64,000 bases of DNA from Bugula neritina (lineage: Eukaryota > Bryozoa > Gymnolaemata > Cheilostomatida > Bugulidae), in the NCBI GenBank assembly GCA_964035545.1, contig OZ037767.1:8980207-9044206 (forward strand), written 5' to 3'. The position numbers and the translations under genes are program-made. Positions 12,001-22,085 of this stretch are shown one piece after another (within the stretch, counting starts at the first letter, position 1; each line of letters starts with the position of its first letter). The notes under the pieces were generated by a model. It saw only the letters and a list, made by a program, of their open reading frames with translations, searched no databases and had not been told where the DNA came from.

Positions 12001-15000
12001 CTGTGTATAACATTGAGACAATCATTGGTAGACTTTTCAATTCAGAGCTGACTCTGGGAGAGTGAAACAGCAGATTGACATATAGATATGCATATAGGTC
12101 CTGAGGTGTCCCTTTCAGCGCATGAAGAAGCAATGAGTAAAGTATTGACTAATGGAAAGCACAATGTAGGTATGTTGTATCAGAAATGAGCAGGAAACAT
12201 GCTGAGAGGCAGCCTCCATGGCACCCAGCCAGCTGTCAGCTACAGTTTGGTGTGATAGCTGCTGCCTAAAGCGTCTATAAACATTGTGAGCTATACCAAC
12301 ATATTCTGTGGCTCATATTCAAGTAAATATAGAACTCCTGTTGCCAAAATTCTAAAGTCATTGCCAAAATATGTCAACTAGAAGGGCAGTTATTGGACTA
12401 GTGGGCGAGCATCAAATACCAGATGTCATGCTAGAGTCAGAACCATGTGAGTTTGAGTCGTACAGGTAGTAAGAAGTATAAAATAATTTTGCCCCCACTG
12501 AGATTCGATCCTCAAACCCTCGGATTGCATGCAGCCGAGCTTAACCATTACACCACAGTGGCTACCAAATAATATAAACACTACAAAAATGGTTGACAAC
12601 ATTACCTTGCTTAGAGCAGAGTTTCCTTGGTCTACAGGGCTCTGTGCAACGGGTGGGCAAGGTGGCAGCCCCATAGCTAGTATAGGAGAGAAGTGAGTTA
12701 CAGTTTGATATCTGTAATTATCCTCTCCATCACTATTCTTTCGGTTTTTGCGAGATGTTAAAGACTTGGACATCGTGACAAATGTGTTTTGTGTTGAATT
12801 ATAATCACTGCAGAAATACATAGACATGTGTCAACAGAGTTATATATACTATACTATAACTAGGTGTACAGTATTGTACCCTGCAGAAATACAAGAAAGA
12901 TACATGTACAGTTGTGGTAATATGGCTAAACGCACAATAGTAAAATATTAATTATCTAATTACATACATAGCCCTACTGGTATACCTTCAAACACTAGAA
13001 CACCCTGGTGCATAATTTATTTCATCTTCTGAAGACAAACAAACTTGAATAAATCATAAAAATAATCTTTGAGCACATTCAGACTGTTTCTGTGCACTAA
13101 AATAATTTCACTCATAAAACTGGGTATAGATGTTCAAAGAACAGGTATATGAGTGGGTTTGCCTATGACTTGAGGGTACATAGCTCACGTAGTACCTAGT
13201 GTGTGACTAATAATATGCTAACAATGAACATTCACAAACTACGCAATAAAATAATGGTGGCAAGGAAGGGAGTTGCCTCGAACTAGCAGACTGACAATGT
13301 GAACCCTGATCTATTCTTTGCAAGTGTTATATTACAAAGATATTATGCTGGTATATGACATTTTTGAGAGCTGGGGTTGGCTTACAGTGATGGGAGAGGA
13401 GAGCATTGCACTCAGTTTGAAGTAGGTGCATTATAGGACCAACTAACCTATCAGGGGAGATAATTGTCTCAATGAAAAGTAAAGAAAGTAACATATGTAC
13501 AAGTATTGATAAATTGAAACAGACATGTTAAATGATGTAAGTTATAACATATTTATAGTCAGGCAATATTCAAGATAATTACTTTTATATAAGGGCTACA
13601 GCATACATAGCTTAGTCATGAATTCACGTAATATGAGTACAGAATACAATTATTCTAGATGAATCTATGCTTAGAGTGGGTTCACTGCACTGCCCAATGA
13701 TCTCTTCGTACCAGAAGCTAATTAAGTTGTTAGTTGTGTAAACTGATTGTCTAATACAGCAATGCTGCCAGAAGAGTACTGGGTAATTTGTAAAGGAAAA
13801 TGTTTGAAAGTTGTAATTATTCATCCTTCCATAGTGCTATATTTTATAATAATAATGTAATGAAGATTACGATTTTACAGCTAGAAAACATAATCATTTA
13901 GTCTACCCCTAAATTAGGGCTGTCCAACAGGCGCCCCTCCCCCACGGCAGGATGTGGCCCTCAGCCTACATTTATGAGGCCCTCAAAGGCATAAGACATA
14001 ACATTATTTTGCACATGTATGTATATAAATTATAGTAGAAAAACCACCTTTTAAAAGCATTATTTATATACATGCTAAAAACCATGCAGTCTGCAGTAAT
14101 TGTTGGGGCTTCATTGTGTAATGATTCATAGGAATTTGGAATAAAGTTACTTGAAAAATCCTGACACTGTGGCCCTCTGCCCAATCTAAATTTTACAATG
14201 TGGCTCTCAGCACTATACAGAATATTCCCTTTCAGCGGCCCTTTCTCTGAAAAGGCTAGACACCCCTGTTCTAAATATAATTGGAAGTTAAGATACACTG
14301 TTTTTTACATTATCATTTTGTCAACTAGTCTATTGTTAACATGCAACATGTAACACGGTGATATAGCAAGCATGCTTTATTGTATGCTAATGTAAACATA
14401 ATACATGTAAATAAACTACAAATATCCAATATTTGTTGGGGTAATGAATACTCCCTACCTCCTTGTTTATAACCTATACACATAACTTTAGTGCAATTTA
14501 AAGGCAATTAAGGCCTCATAAATCCTGAGTGGTAACATTGTGTCTAATTCTGCTATTTCTCATCTATAGCATTTGTGTAAACATTTAGAAGGAAAGTTTA
14601 TCTTGTATAAAATACTGTATAACTATGTGGAGCCCCATTTTACATATCCCATATCATTTGTTTATAATATTTGGTATCTTTATGATATAAAACTTGCACT
14701 GCCAGCAATGAAAATGTTAAAGGTTAAATGTTAATAGGTGTATTGGGCAGCTAAAGGGGTATCTATTCAAATCAAGTAGAAAGCTACAGATTTTTACTCT
14801 AATTTTTACAAAGAGATACCGTGTGTATGTTATAAGCCAAGTACACTAGTGCTTTGCTGCTTTATATCTTCTCTGAGTGAAACTAATAGACTTGGTATTC
14901 CTTAATTGACAAGTGGATGGAAAAATAACAAAATATCTAATAAAATATAATTCTTAAGCTAAAACTCTTCTAAACTAGTGACAAATAAATCATTTATTTT

Positions 15001-18000
15001 TAAAATCTTGCAACCAGATTTTGGTCACTAATATAAGAACCTACATCCTCAAAGCTTTGCTCTGTACTTACTATATTATTTTGGAATGTGTATTGAAATG
15101 AACATGCAGTCAGCTTACCATATAATCAAGCAACTCCTGTAAACGTTCTATCCAACAGTTAGCTGTGTAGTTAGCAACATATTAGTTAAACATCTCTGCT
15201 TACCAAACCTTCGAAATGTATTCTGTGATATTAAACCTGAAGCAAGTTTGCTTTTAGAAAATGTGTATAAGGAGCCAACCAATCAAAGTAGGAGGATTAA
15301 TGAACTGACCAATCACATGCAATATATATTAAGAATGCAAACCTCATCGCATACGGTTACACACGGAATACTGTTAGCAGGATGTTTATTTTGATTTAAT
15401 TAAAGGTTATCTCCATCCATTGAATTTCAAGAAGATAATAATATAATAGAAAGAGCCAACAACCTGCTTCAAACTTCACTTGGCACTCCCAAATCAAACA
15501 GCCTCTGAATCAATCAACTCCCATTAACTGAATAATTATTTTAATCTAGACACTCATCAGTGTTGCTACTTTTGGTAGAGTTTGATCAGCACTTCAGTAT
15601 TTCCCAGGCAGCATTCATCCAACTAGATAATGAAGACCTGCATGAACAGTGGTTTACTAACTTTTTCCTTTAGACTATGTAAATATCAATAGAAATACTT
15701 TTATTTTAATGAAAACATTGAAAATTTCTATTGTTAAGTTGAACATGTAGTAGCCAATCACCTGTTTATTTGAACGTATATTAAAGTTAACAGACGTTTA
15801 GATTTTCCATGTAAGCTGTTTACTAGCTAGTCTAGAAAAGATGTGTGTGCCAAAATAAGACAGCGTCAATAAATTAAATTACCCTACAGTAAATTATATT
15901 CTAAAATATTCAAAACAGGTTATAAGAGCCCACAGTGATATTATGATAATAGTACAAGCATGTATATTGTTCAACTACATAATCTATAAGTACATGCATA
16001 TGCATAGTAAATATTATTGGAGTAATGGAATGCATAAATCCAATGGTAATAAAATATGCATTACAAATATTACATCATTTTATTTCACATGTTTATCTTT
16101 GTGTAGTGTTGCACAGAATTGTATAAGTCTAGGGAGTTGATTGCAAGCAGAAGTTGAAAATGGCTCAATGAAGTAGGAATTGGTAAAAACTATGAGATAT
16201 GAACTATATCTATTATATATCAGTGACTTACGTGACAGGCTGTGACAGGTTGTGGCAGGTTGTGACAGGTTGTGACAGGTTATACACTAAACTACGCCGT
16301 TGTAAAAAATTTTGTTTTAATAACTTTTGCAAACATTTTAGTAATCCAATTTTTTTCCCAGTTTTACAGCCATTGAAAAGTTTATTTGTACAGCACTAGA
16401 TATAAGCACATGTGGCCTATATTCAACTGTCAGTAAACTTTCTGATGCAGACGTTGCAGAACGTATTGTATCTGTAAGAACTATAGACATGTAAACTGAG
16501 GGGCAAAAAAATAAAATTTGAGAAAAAATTACTTTATATCTGTTAGGAAATACTGATGGAATGACATGGTACTGGGATGGCAGACCCGTAGCTGCTTGTT
16601 GTTTGTGCAGCAGATGAAAACTACAGCATTTAGCAGTCAACTTTGTAACAACTGAGCAAAGAATCAGTCAAAAAAAGCAAACACTAGACAACCCTCTTAT
16701 TAGAATATAACTATAAAATATTTCTATAAAACAAACTCCACAATGAATGATAATCATATACTCTCTACTAATCAATTATTGATGTCTAAACATAAGAACA
16801 TGCGTAAAGTATTTTAGTAAAGTATGTATTTACATCTTCAGACATCTAGCCAGATTTATGACATGTTTGAAGACATCATTGATTTTTATATCATGTTGCC
16901 AGTTATAGCAGCATAACTTTTGTAATTAATTATGTATATGCATACCACGAGCAGCCTAAACATACAGTATACATTTTAACATGTAATACGTTAACATACA
17001 ACGTATTTAATCAAAATGTTTTAGTTTGTTAGAAAGTTGTAAGCCATAAACTCCTTAGACCTTGCGTAAAACCTGTGACAAGCTGTCAATTACTTGCAGC
17101 AATTCCCAGGAGCTCTGCAAGTGCACTCTTAGTTGCGCATTGAAGAGAAAATAGAAATGGCCCAATAAAGCTAATTTACATATAAATCCGTTACGAAATT
17201 TATTAGTAGAACTCAGCATGCAAGTAACTACGAGATCAGCCATGTATAACTACTTTGACATGCAACTTAAACACTCACCATTTATTTCCGTTGACAGATT
17301 CTTTCATCTTAATTTTGTAAGAATCTGGAGCATAAATCTTCATATAACCATCTCTGCACATCTTAGGAACATCTAAAATATTAATCAACAGGGAACTGTT
17401 TTATGATAATTAGAAGTTGTCTTCTCATGTTATTTTAAATTTGTTGTATCAATTTATTTTCAAGTAGAACAACATTATCAGATATATTGCAGCTTAAGAT
17501 AAATTGCTAAAATATTTTACAAGGTATTAGCATAAACCTTTAACAATTAAGAGAAGAGATATTTGCTAGATTTCCTCCACAACATGGCTGCCAGGATAAC
17601 CCTGATAGCTGGCCAATTCATTGTCATAACAAGTCAACTGCAAAGTGCTCAATGTTTAGAGGTCAAGTGGATCTGAATTTAACTCATTTACAGCAAATTT
17701 GTTCTGGAGAAGCAATAGTTTGCGTAGATACTCACCAAGTACTGGAGTGGTACTCTGTGGTAGGTTACAGTCTCTATCAGTACTATATACTCCCTTTGGA
17801 TAAGTCTGCCTGCAGCCAGCAGTTTCCTTCAATAAGTAATGAATAAGAAGATAACTCCCATGTTACAGAGTTGCCCATTATTTCTGGCAGATAAAAATAT
17901 ATTGATTATAACAAAATAAGCCATAAAGAGGGCTTTTTCTTTTGAAAGCTATAGATGTATACAAATACAAGAATATTGGCTTTGAATAAATTTCAAAAAT

Positions 18001-20741
18001 GTTTTAGTATATTTCAAAGCTGAATAGACATGCAATTTACAGTTGTATAGCAAAGGACTGACTAAGCGCGTAGTAAGACTAGGAAACCATCAGCTATGCA
18101 CAGTATAATACAGTTGAATAAGCATCACATAGCAATGTGGCACAAGACTCTTAAATAATGATGAAGTGTATTCCAACACTGGGTGTGCCCTGGGTGTGTG
18201 TTTACATGTGCTTGTTGACAAATTTACAAAAAGATCATTAAGATCATAATTTTTTGCTAATATGACACATGTTGTATGCTGCTGGCTTCCAAGCCTTCTG
18301 ATCTCAGATCTCAGGCTATCAAATGTTAATTCTCATTGCATACAAACAGTGGTTCATGTATTGTTTTCATAGAGGGCTGGAAAAAATGCAGAAAGCCAAA
18401 AATACGAAAATTAATTTGCACCCTCTTCAAAGTTGGTTAGAAACTCGTGCCCTAGTAGTAGGTTGCAGCATCTGCAGAGTAGTAACACTGACAGGGGTGA
18501 GCTGAGGTTACTTACACACTGTTCAGGTGTAGAACCTTGGCTAAATAAACAAGGAGGAGGCATGAAGTAAGGGGGGCTGGAGGGGTGACCCTGCCATGAC
18601 TGAGGGTGTTCTACCGGCTTGAACATGTGCTGGTGGTCACCTCCATAGTATGCATCCTTGCAACGTATTGGACTGTCATCATGACCCGGATGTTTCTGCT
18701 TTAGAGGCAGCTTTTCCGGCAGCAGATTAGATCTAAAAGTCAAAATTACAGTACACGAGTAGCTACCAACAGAGCCCTACAGATATATTCAACACTATTA
18801 CACAGGTAAGCAAACCAACCTGAGATGTTTTGTGTTTTTCCGCTGTAGCCGCGGTGACGGTTTTCGTCTCAACCGTTCACCAGTTTTAACAGAAGACTTT
18901 CTAACTCTCGGCGGGGACTCTTGAGGCCGACTGAGGATACGCTTTCCACCGATTTTACTAAAAATATTTTCTAGAATACTCGAAGACTTTGTCATGGGTT
19001 TAGATTGCTTGCTAACAGAAACAAGTTTGTTAATAGATTCGTTGGCAGACATATTTAATGGAGAAGAGAATGATCTGTCATTTTTCACTACATTTACATC
19101 TTCGCACATCTCGTTGTCTTCTTCTATTGATTGCAACCTCTTAGTTTGAGCGAGAGATTTGAGATCATTGGGAGGTGGCTCTGGAATTATAAGTTCTAAA
19201 TGAGAAGATTTGCAATTGTCCAAGATGTCTGCACTTAGCCATGGTTGAGGTATAGAAGTAGCAATATGTCTGGCAGACGTCTCAGCAGTGGGAGACAATT
19301 CTTCTTTTACAGCGAATGAATTTACCAGCTGCTTCCTGTACGAGCTGGGTTTTGAGTGTTGTAAAAAAGTGTAGCATTGCCTCTCCGCAGCATAAACAGC
19401 CAATGGCAAAGCTCGGTGGATATCGCTGCAAGCACTCATTACTGGAAGTGGTGCGTGGAGAGTTTGAATTTCGGTCTGTGAGCACTCGGAGTAAGAGATG
19501 ACTGTAACTGAGGGCTTCACTGACTCATAACTCACACGTGTCACTTCTGCGGCCAGTTCCAGTTGAACAAAATGAGTCTCTATATTTGCGTAGCATATAT
19601 TAGTGCGAGTAGGTTTACACTCCATTTTTGTCTGCACTGCATAGTGTATGGACACATGACTATGATGAACTTTCACAGCTCCCGTACTGAGTACCTGTAA
19701 CAATGGTTCACAGAGAGTTGTAACTAGAGATCTATGTAAAGGGTTGTCTCTGAGATGTTGCGGGTCTAGAGATCTTTTACATGTATTTCCTGTCTTTGCT
19801 TTTAAACCCACATTAGCAAAGTTGTTGGACGGAGATGCAGGTTTTGACACTTTACTAACTGTGGTAGATGAACCAGGTATATTATTTGGAGTTGTGGCAT
19901 GATGATTATTAGAGCTCTTGCTACCAACTGGCTGTTTATTGTTAGAAAACTGTTTAGGAGGGCTCAGGCGGCTTTGAAATGCTTTTCTTTTCTCTCCACC
20001 ACCAGGTTTGTTCACAGCATATTTTGAGTTAGAACCAGATTTGGTGCTCTGGAGGCTTTCATTGTCTTCAGGTTTTTGATCACCACAACAGTCTGTGGGG
20101 CTTAGTAGCCTAGGAGTGGTGGAGTTTTTGAAGATTGGCGTAGGCACTGGCTGACAAACAGGGAGGGCTTCCTTAATCTTCTTTGGTGAAGAGATTTTGG
20201 ACAGTTTTGTTTTGGAAACAGTCAATAATGAAGGCTTGAGATTAGGTTTTGGCTTGTCAAGAGATATAGTGGTATCTGTTTTACTGTGTTTTAGTTTTGA
20301 GATCATAGAAGATGCAGAGTTTTTCTGACTAATTGGAGCAGATGTTGATTTTTTCATAGGAAACTTGGGAACTGGAGACGAAACTGGTGCTGATTTGGAA
20401 GTAGAGGATGGTTTCTTTAACTGACATACTGTGTTTTTCAAGCCAAACGCAGCTTTGGAACCAACATTCATCCCAGTTGATGGTTTTTTAGGGTTGCTTT
20501 TATCGTTTGGTTGCTTCATTGTGCTCACTGTCTGTCCATCAACAATATCAGTGCTAGGCATGATTTTGGGGGGAGACAACTTCATCAGCTGTGATTTAGG
20601 CAAGGTATCTGGATTATAGTCTGAGAATTTACTTTCTAGTCCATCTTGTATTATATACTTGGAGATCTGACCTGGGTATGCTTTTGGTCTATTGCCATGC
20701 CTAGCATGCAGAAATGGAAGTCTTGACTCTATCTTAGCCAT
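197..20741 (-). CDS. KIF26: KIF26-family atypical kinesin, complete spliced gene (21 coding exons, ~2153 aa)
   Basis: Spliced exons, 5' to 3' on the minus strand: 20741-18820, 18732-18516, 17826-17736, 17372-17279, 12807-12606, 10485-10282, 9773-9680, 9024-8824, 7843-7691, 7247-7013, 6651-6486, 6099-5817, 5487-4923, 4743-4599, 4479-4330, 4220-3147, 2970-2840, 2391-2207, 1920-1832, 1618-1492, 330-197. All have AG/GT borders and every phase joins in frame; stop is TAA at 199-197. The motor core, the post-motor motif [12 protein letters not shown] and the C-terminal tail match vertebrate KIF26A/B in order and spacing, and the length is close to KIF26B. KIF26 proteins are non-canonical kinesins that bind microtubules without normal ATPase cycling and act in signalling and cell adhesion; that role is inferred here. 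The start MAKIES follows a splice acceptor at 20759, so at least one 5' non-coding (or short coding) exon lies upstream and was not found. Confidence 0.93.
341..1480. other. last KIF26 intron, nothing else seen
   Basis: AT-rich intron between the last two coding exons. Short open frames on either strand lack splice-consistent borders and recognisable motifs. Confidence 0.6.
6486..10485 (-). CDS. KIF26: KIF26 divergent kinesin motor domain exons (residues ~843-1193)
   Basis: Exons 10485-10282, 9773-9680, 9024-8824, 7843-7691, 7247-7013 and 6651-6486 encode a kinesin-fold motor in recognisable order: strand [17 protein letters not shown]-loop-like GQSKTGKS (residues 937-944, split by an intron), [24 protein letters not shown]-type strand, [73 protein letters not shown], and the end [15 protein letters not shown]. 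Each matches KIF26A/B better than canonical kinesins. Switch I (usually SSRSH) is SKGSH and switch II (usually DLAGSE) is DIGQCA, so the catalytic serine and glutamate are missing. This is the family hallmark of a motor without normal ATP turnover. Confidence 0.95.
6660..6764 (-). mobile_element. tRNA-derived SINE head in a KIF26 intron
   Basis: On the minus strand, GCAGCTGTGATCTAGAGGTT with TTAGAGC gives an A-box-like element, and GGGTTCGAACCCAG is a perfect tRNA B box about 45 bp further on. The stretch does not fold into a convincing complete tRNA and has no anticodon arm I trust. It is clearly related to the copy at 21405 (GCAGCCGTGGTCTAGGGGTT, TTAGAGCG, then GGGTCGAACCTGG), which supports a dispersed SINE family rather than a gene. 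It lies between motor exons 7247-7013 and 6651-6486. Confidence 0.6.
7985..8095. repeat. 15-18 bp tandem repeat (TATTTGCTAGCAGTA type)
   Basis: About six copies of a unit based on ATATTTGCTAGCAGT, with TTAGCAG variants, in the intron between KIF26 exons 9024-8824 and 7843-7691. Confidence 0.8.
8265..8520. repeat. 28-bp AT-rich minisatellite
   Basis: Roughly nine copies of a unit around GTGTGTAGCATATAGTATAT followed by AGTATATA, with slight length variants, in a KIF26 intron. All minus frames stay open through it (Tyr/Thr/Ile/Leu repeats), an artefact of the repeat. Confidence 0.9.
8728..8815. repeat. short tandem repeat of TCTAGAGTAAGT units
   Basis: Three copies of TCTAGAGTAAGT separated by about 33 bp of similar purine-rich sequence, ending a few bases from the donor side of the exon at 8824. 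Confidence 0.7.
9858..10105. repeat. 23-bp minisatellite built of splice-donor-like units
   Basis: About ten copies of ATTACCTACTCACTACCTGG plus TCT or TTC. On the minus (gene) strand each unit reads CAGGTAGTGAGTAGGTAAT, i.e. one or two GT donor-like cores per unit. It fills the intron between motor exons 10485-10282 and 9773-9680. Confidence 0.9.
12475..12565 (-). mobile_element. tRNA-derived SINE head, second family
   Basis: On the minus strand GCCACTGTGGTGTAATGGTT with TTAAGC is an A-box-like start and GGATCGAATCTCAGTGG a B-box-like element, ending in GGGGGC. The flanks TGGTGTAATGGTTA and GGTTTGAGGATCGAA are typical of tRNA-derived SINEs. The unit differs from the copies at 6660 and 21405. 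It sits just 3' of the KIF26 exon 12807-12606. Confidence 0.5.
12606..20741 (-). CDS. KIF26: KIF26 N-terminal exons (Ser/Pro/Lys-rich leader, residues ~1-842)
   Basis: Five exons precede the motor. The first (20741-18820) encodes 640 codons in one block, starting [18 protein letters not shown] and rich in Ser, Pro, Lys and Thr, with repeated basic/proline patches (SPPK, SPPRVRK); most of it looks disordered. It ends in phase 2 and joins 18732-18516 (SNLLPEKL...STPEQC), then two small exons 17826-17736 and 17372-17279, then 12807-12606 ([14 protein letters not shown]...). I do not recognise residue-level similarity to the vertebrate KIF26 N-terminus, where paired Cys motifs occur. Start choice: ATG at 20741 has a favourable CAAAAATGG context; an out-of-frame ATG sits directly at the acceptor. 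The frame is open upstream into the intron, so a coding upstream exon is not excluded. Confidence 0.85.
13915..14268. mobile_element. hAT-type non-autonomous element (MITE), ~354 bp
   Basis: Left end TAGGGCTGTCCAACAGG and right end (reverse complement) CAGGGGTGTCTAGCC form imperfect terminal inverted repeats of the kind seen in hAT elements. Flanking 8-mers are ccCTAAAT on the left and ttCTAAAT on the right, six of eight bases shared, fitting an aged 8-bp hAT target duplication. Inside are several GTGGCCCTC / GTGGCTCTC blocks and no coding sequence. It lies in the 4.5-kb KIF26 intron (12808-17278). Confidence 0.6.
14300..17270. other. remainder of the large KIF26 intron
   Basis: AT-rich sequence with no exon compatible with the flanking splice phases that I could see. 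It includes the 10-bp tandem GTGACAGGTT repeat at 16232-16283. Confidence 0.6.
16232..16283. repeat. 10-bp tandem repeat GTGACAGGTT
   Basis: About five copies of GTGACAGGTT, one with TGGCAGG, in a KIF26 intron. Confidence 0.85.
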
Positions 20742-20758
20742 TTTTGTCTTATCCTCAT

Positions 20759-20775
20759 CTAAACAAAAACAAATC
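20759..20775 (-). promoter_or_regulatory. splice acceptor just upstream of the KIF26 start codon
   Basis: Pyrimidine-rich TTGTTTTTGTTTAG immediately precedes the exon holding the start ATG at 20741. The 5' UTR is therefore spliced and the promoter lies further upstream, possibly several kb away. Confidence 0.75.
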
Positions 20776-21404
20776 CAGCATAAATTGACAGGAAACAAGT
20801 TGAGATAATGCTGTGGAGAATAGATTAACAAACAAAGGCAACCACTAGCCAGAAAATTATATCACCTCATTACATGCACACATTAACATCTTCAGAACAC
20901 TTTATGGTTGTGTTGACTTTTAGAGACTGTTTTGATGAGCAACAGACTGCTGACCTCACCAACTAGGTACCAATCTGATCAGATGACTCACTCGGTCATT
21001 CAACAGGTGCAGTTACTGCAGTCAGGGAAACAGCTATCTGCGCACTGCATAATATGCAGAGACTGTCTTCTGTACTCGAGCTGTGTCAATGGACAAAGGG
21101 ACGGAATCCATGACTCATGGCAGAGCACTTGAACTGCGCACTTGGCCAACTGAACAGCATTTTTGGCTGATGTTAGTGACACAATGAGGGTAAAGTTATG
21201 CATAACATTAAACACACACAAGAGCAGCTTGTGTTTTAGAGTGTAGATAATGACCCATTGTTTATACATAAAAGAGTTGAGCACTAACTGACTTCAAACT
21301 GCTGCTGCAGCATTATGATAAAGCTGAGTAAACTTCCTTCCATTTATATAATAAACTAAGGCCAGTGAGAATATTAGTTATCCTTACAGATGATAGTTTT
21401 TTGG

Positions 21405-21560
21405 GAGCAGCCGTGGTCTAGGGGTTAGAGCGTTTGCCTAGTAGGCACAAAGTCATGGGTCGAACCTGGATAAAGGCCATTAGTGATGCTAGAAAGAATA
21501 TCATGTCACTGTACCTCATCTGAATAAGTCCTTAGCCTGACTCAACAAAAAAACCCTTCT
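21405..21560 (+). mobile_element. tRNA-derived SINE, same family as 6660
   Basis: Plus strand GGAGCAGCCGTGGTCTAGGG, then GTTAGAGCG (A-box region), then GGGTCGAACCTGG (B box), followed by a body with CATCTGAATAAGTCC and an A-rich stretch CAACAAAAAAACCC. The head matches the minus-strand copy at 6660-6764 closely. Confidence 0.6.
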
Positions 21561-21924
21561 ACCCTATAAATTTACATGAGTTGTTTTACAGATGATCGTT
21601 TTCCTTTTCAAGATAACATTTTATTTCATTACATGGTAAAATATGAATTTTTCTGCAATTAGGGTTAGAAATTTCAAAAAGTTATGCTACAGCTGTTTAT
21701 CAGTGGCCAATAATATGACATGATAACAGAAAAGTAGTCTGCATGCATGTAGACTGTCAATTTGATGGCATTTAGATACATGAACTTACTACAAGGAAAA
21801 ATGAATGATGTCGTGTCATGAAAATAGTATTTATTACAAATGTATTATAAACATGAGTCATGGTAGTGAGGGAAATATATGCAAGACTAGTCACAGATGC
21901 TGGTGCACTGGAAAATATGGTGGA

Positions 21925-22085
21925 GAGAGTATGCTATATAGAGAATATGCTATAGAGAGAGTATGCTACAGAGAGAGTATGCTATAGAGAATATGTTACA
22001 GAGGGCGTGTTATATAGATTATGCTATAAAGAGAGTATGCTAGAGAGTATGCTATAGAGGGCATGCTATAGAGAGTTTGCTATGG
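21925..22085. repeat. irregular tandem repeat of AGAGAGTATGCTATA
   Basis: About nine diverged copies of a 15-18 bp unit AGAGAGTATGCTATAG. Confidence 0.8.
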
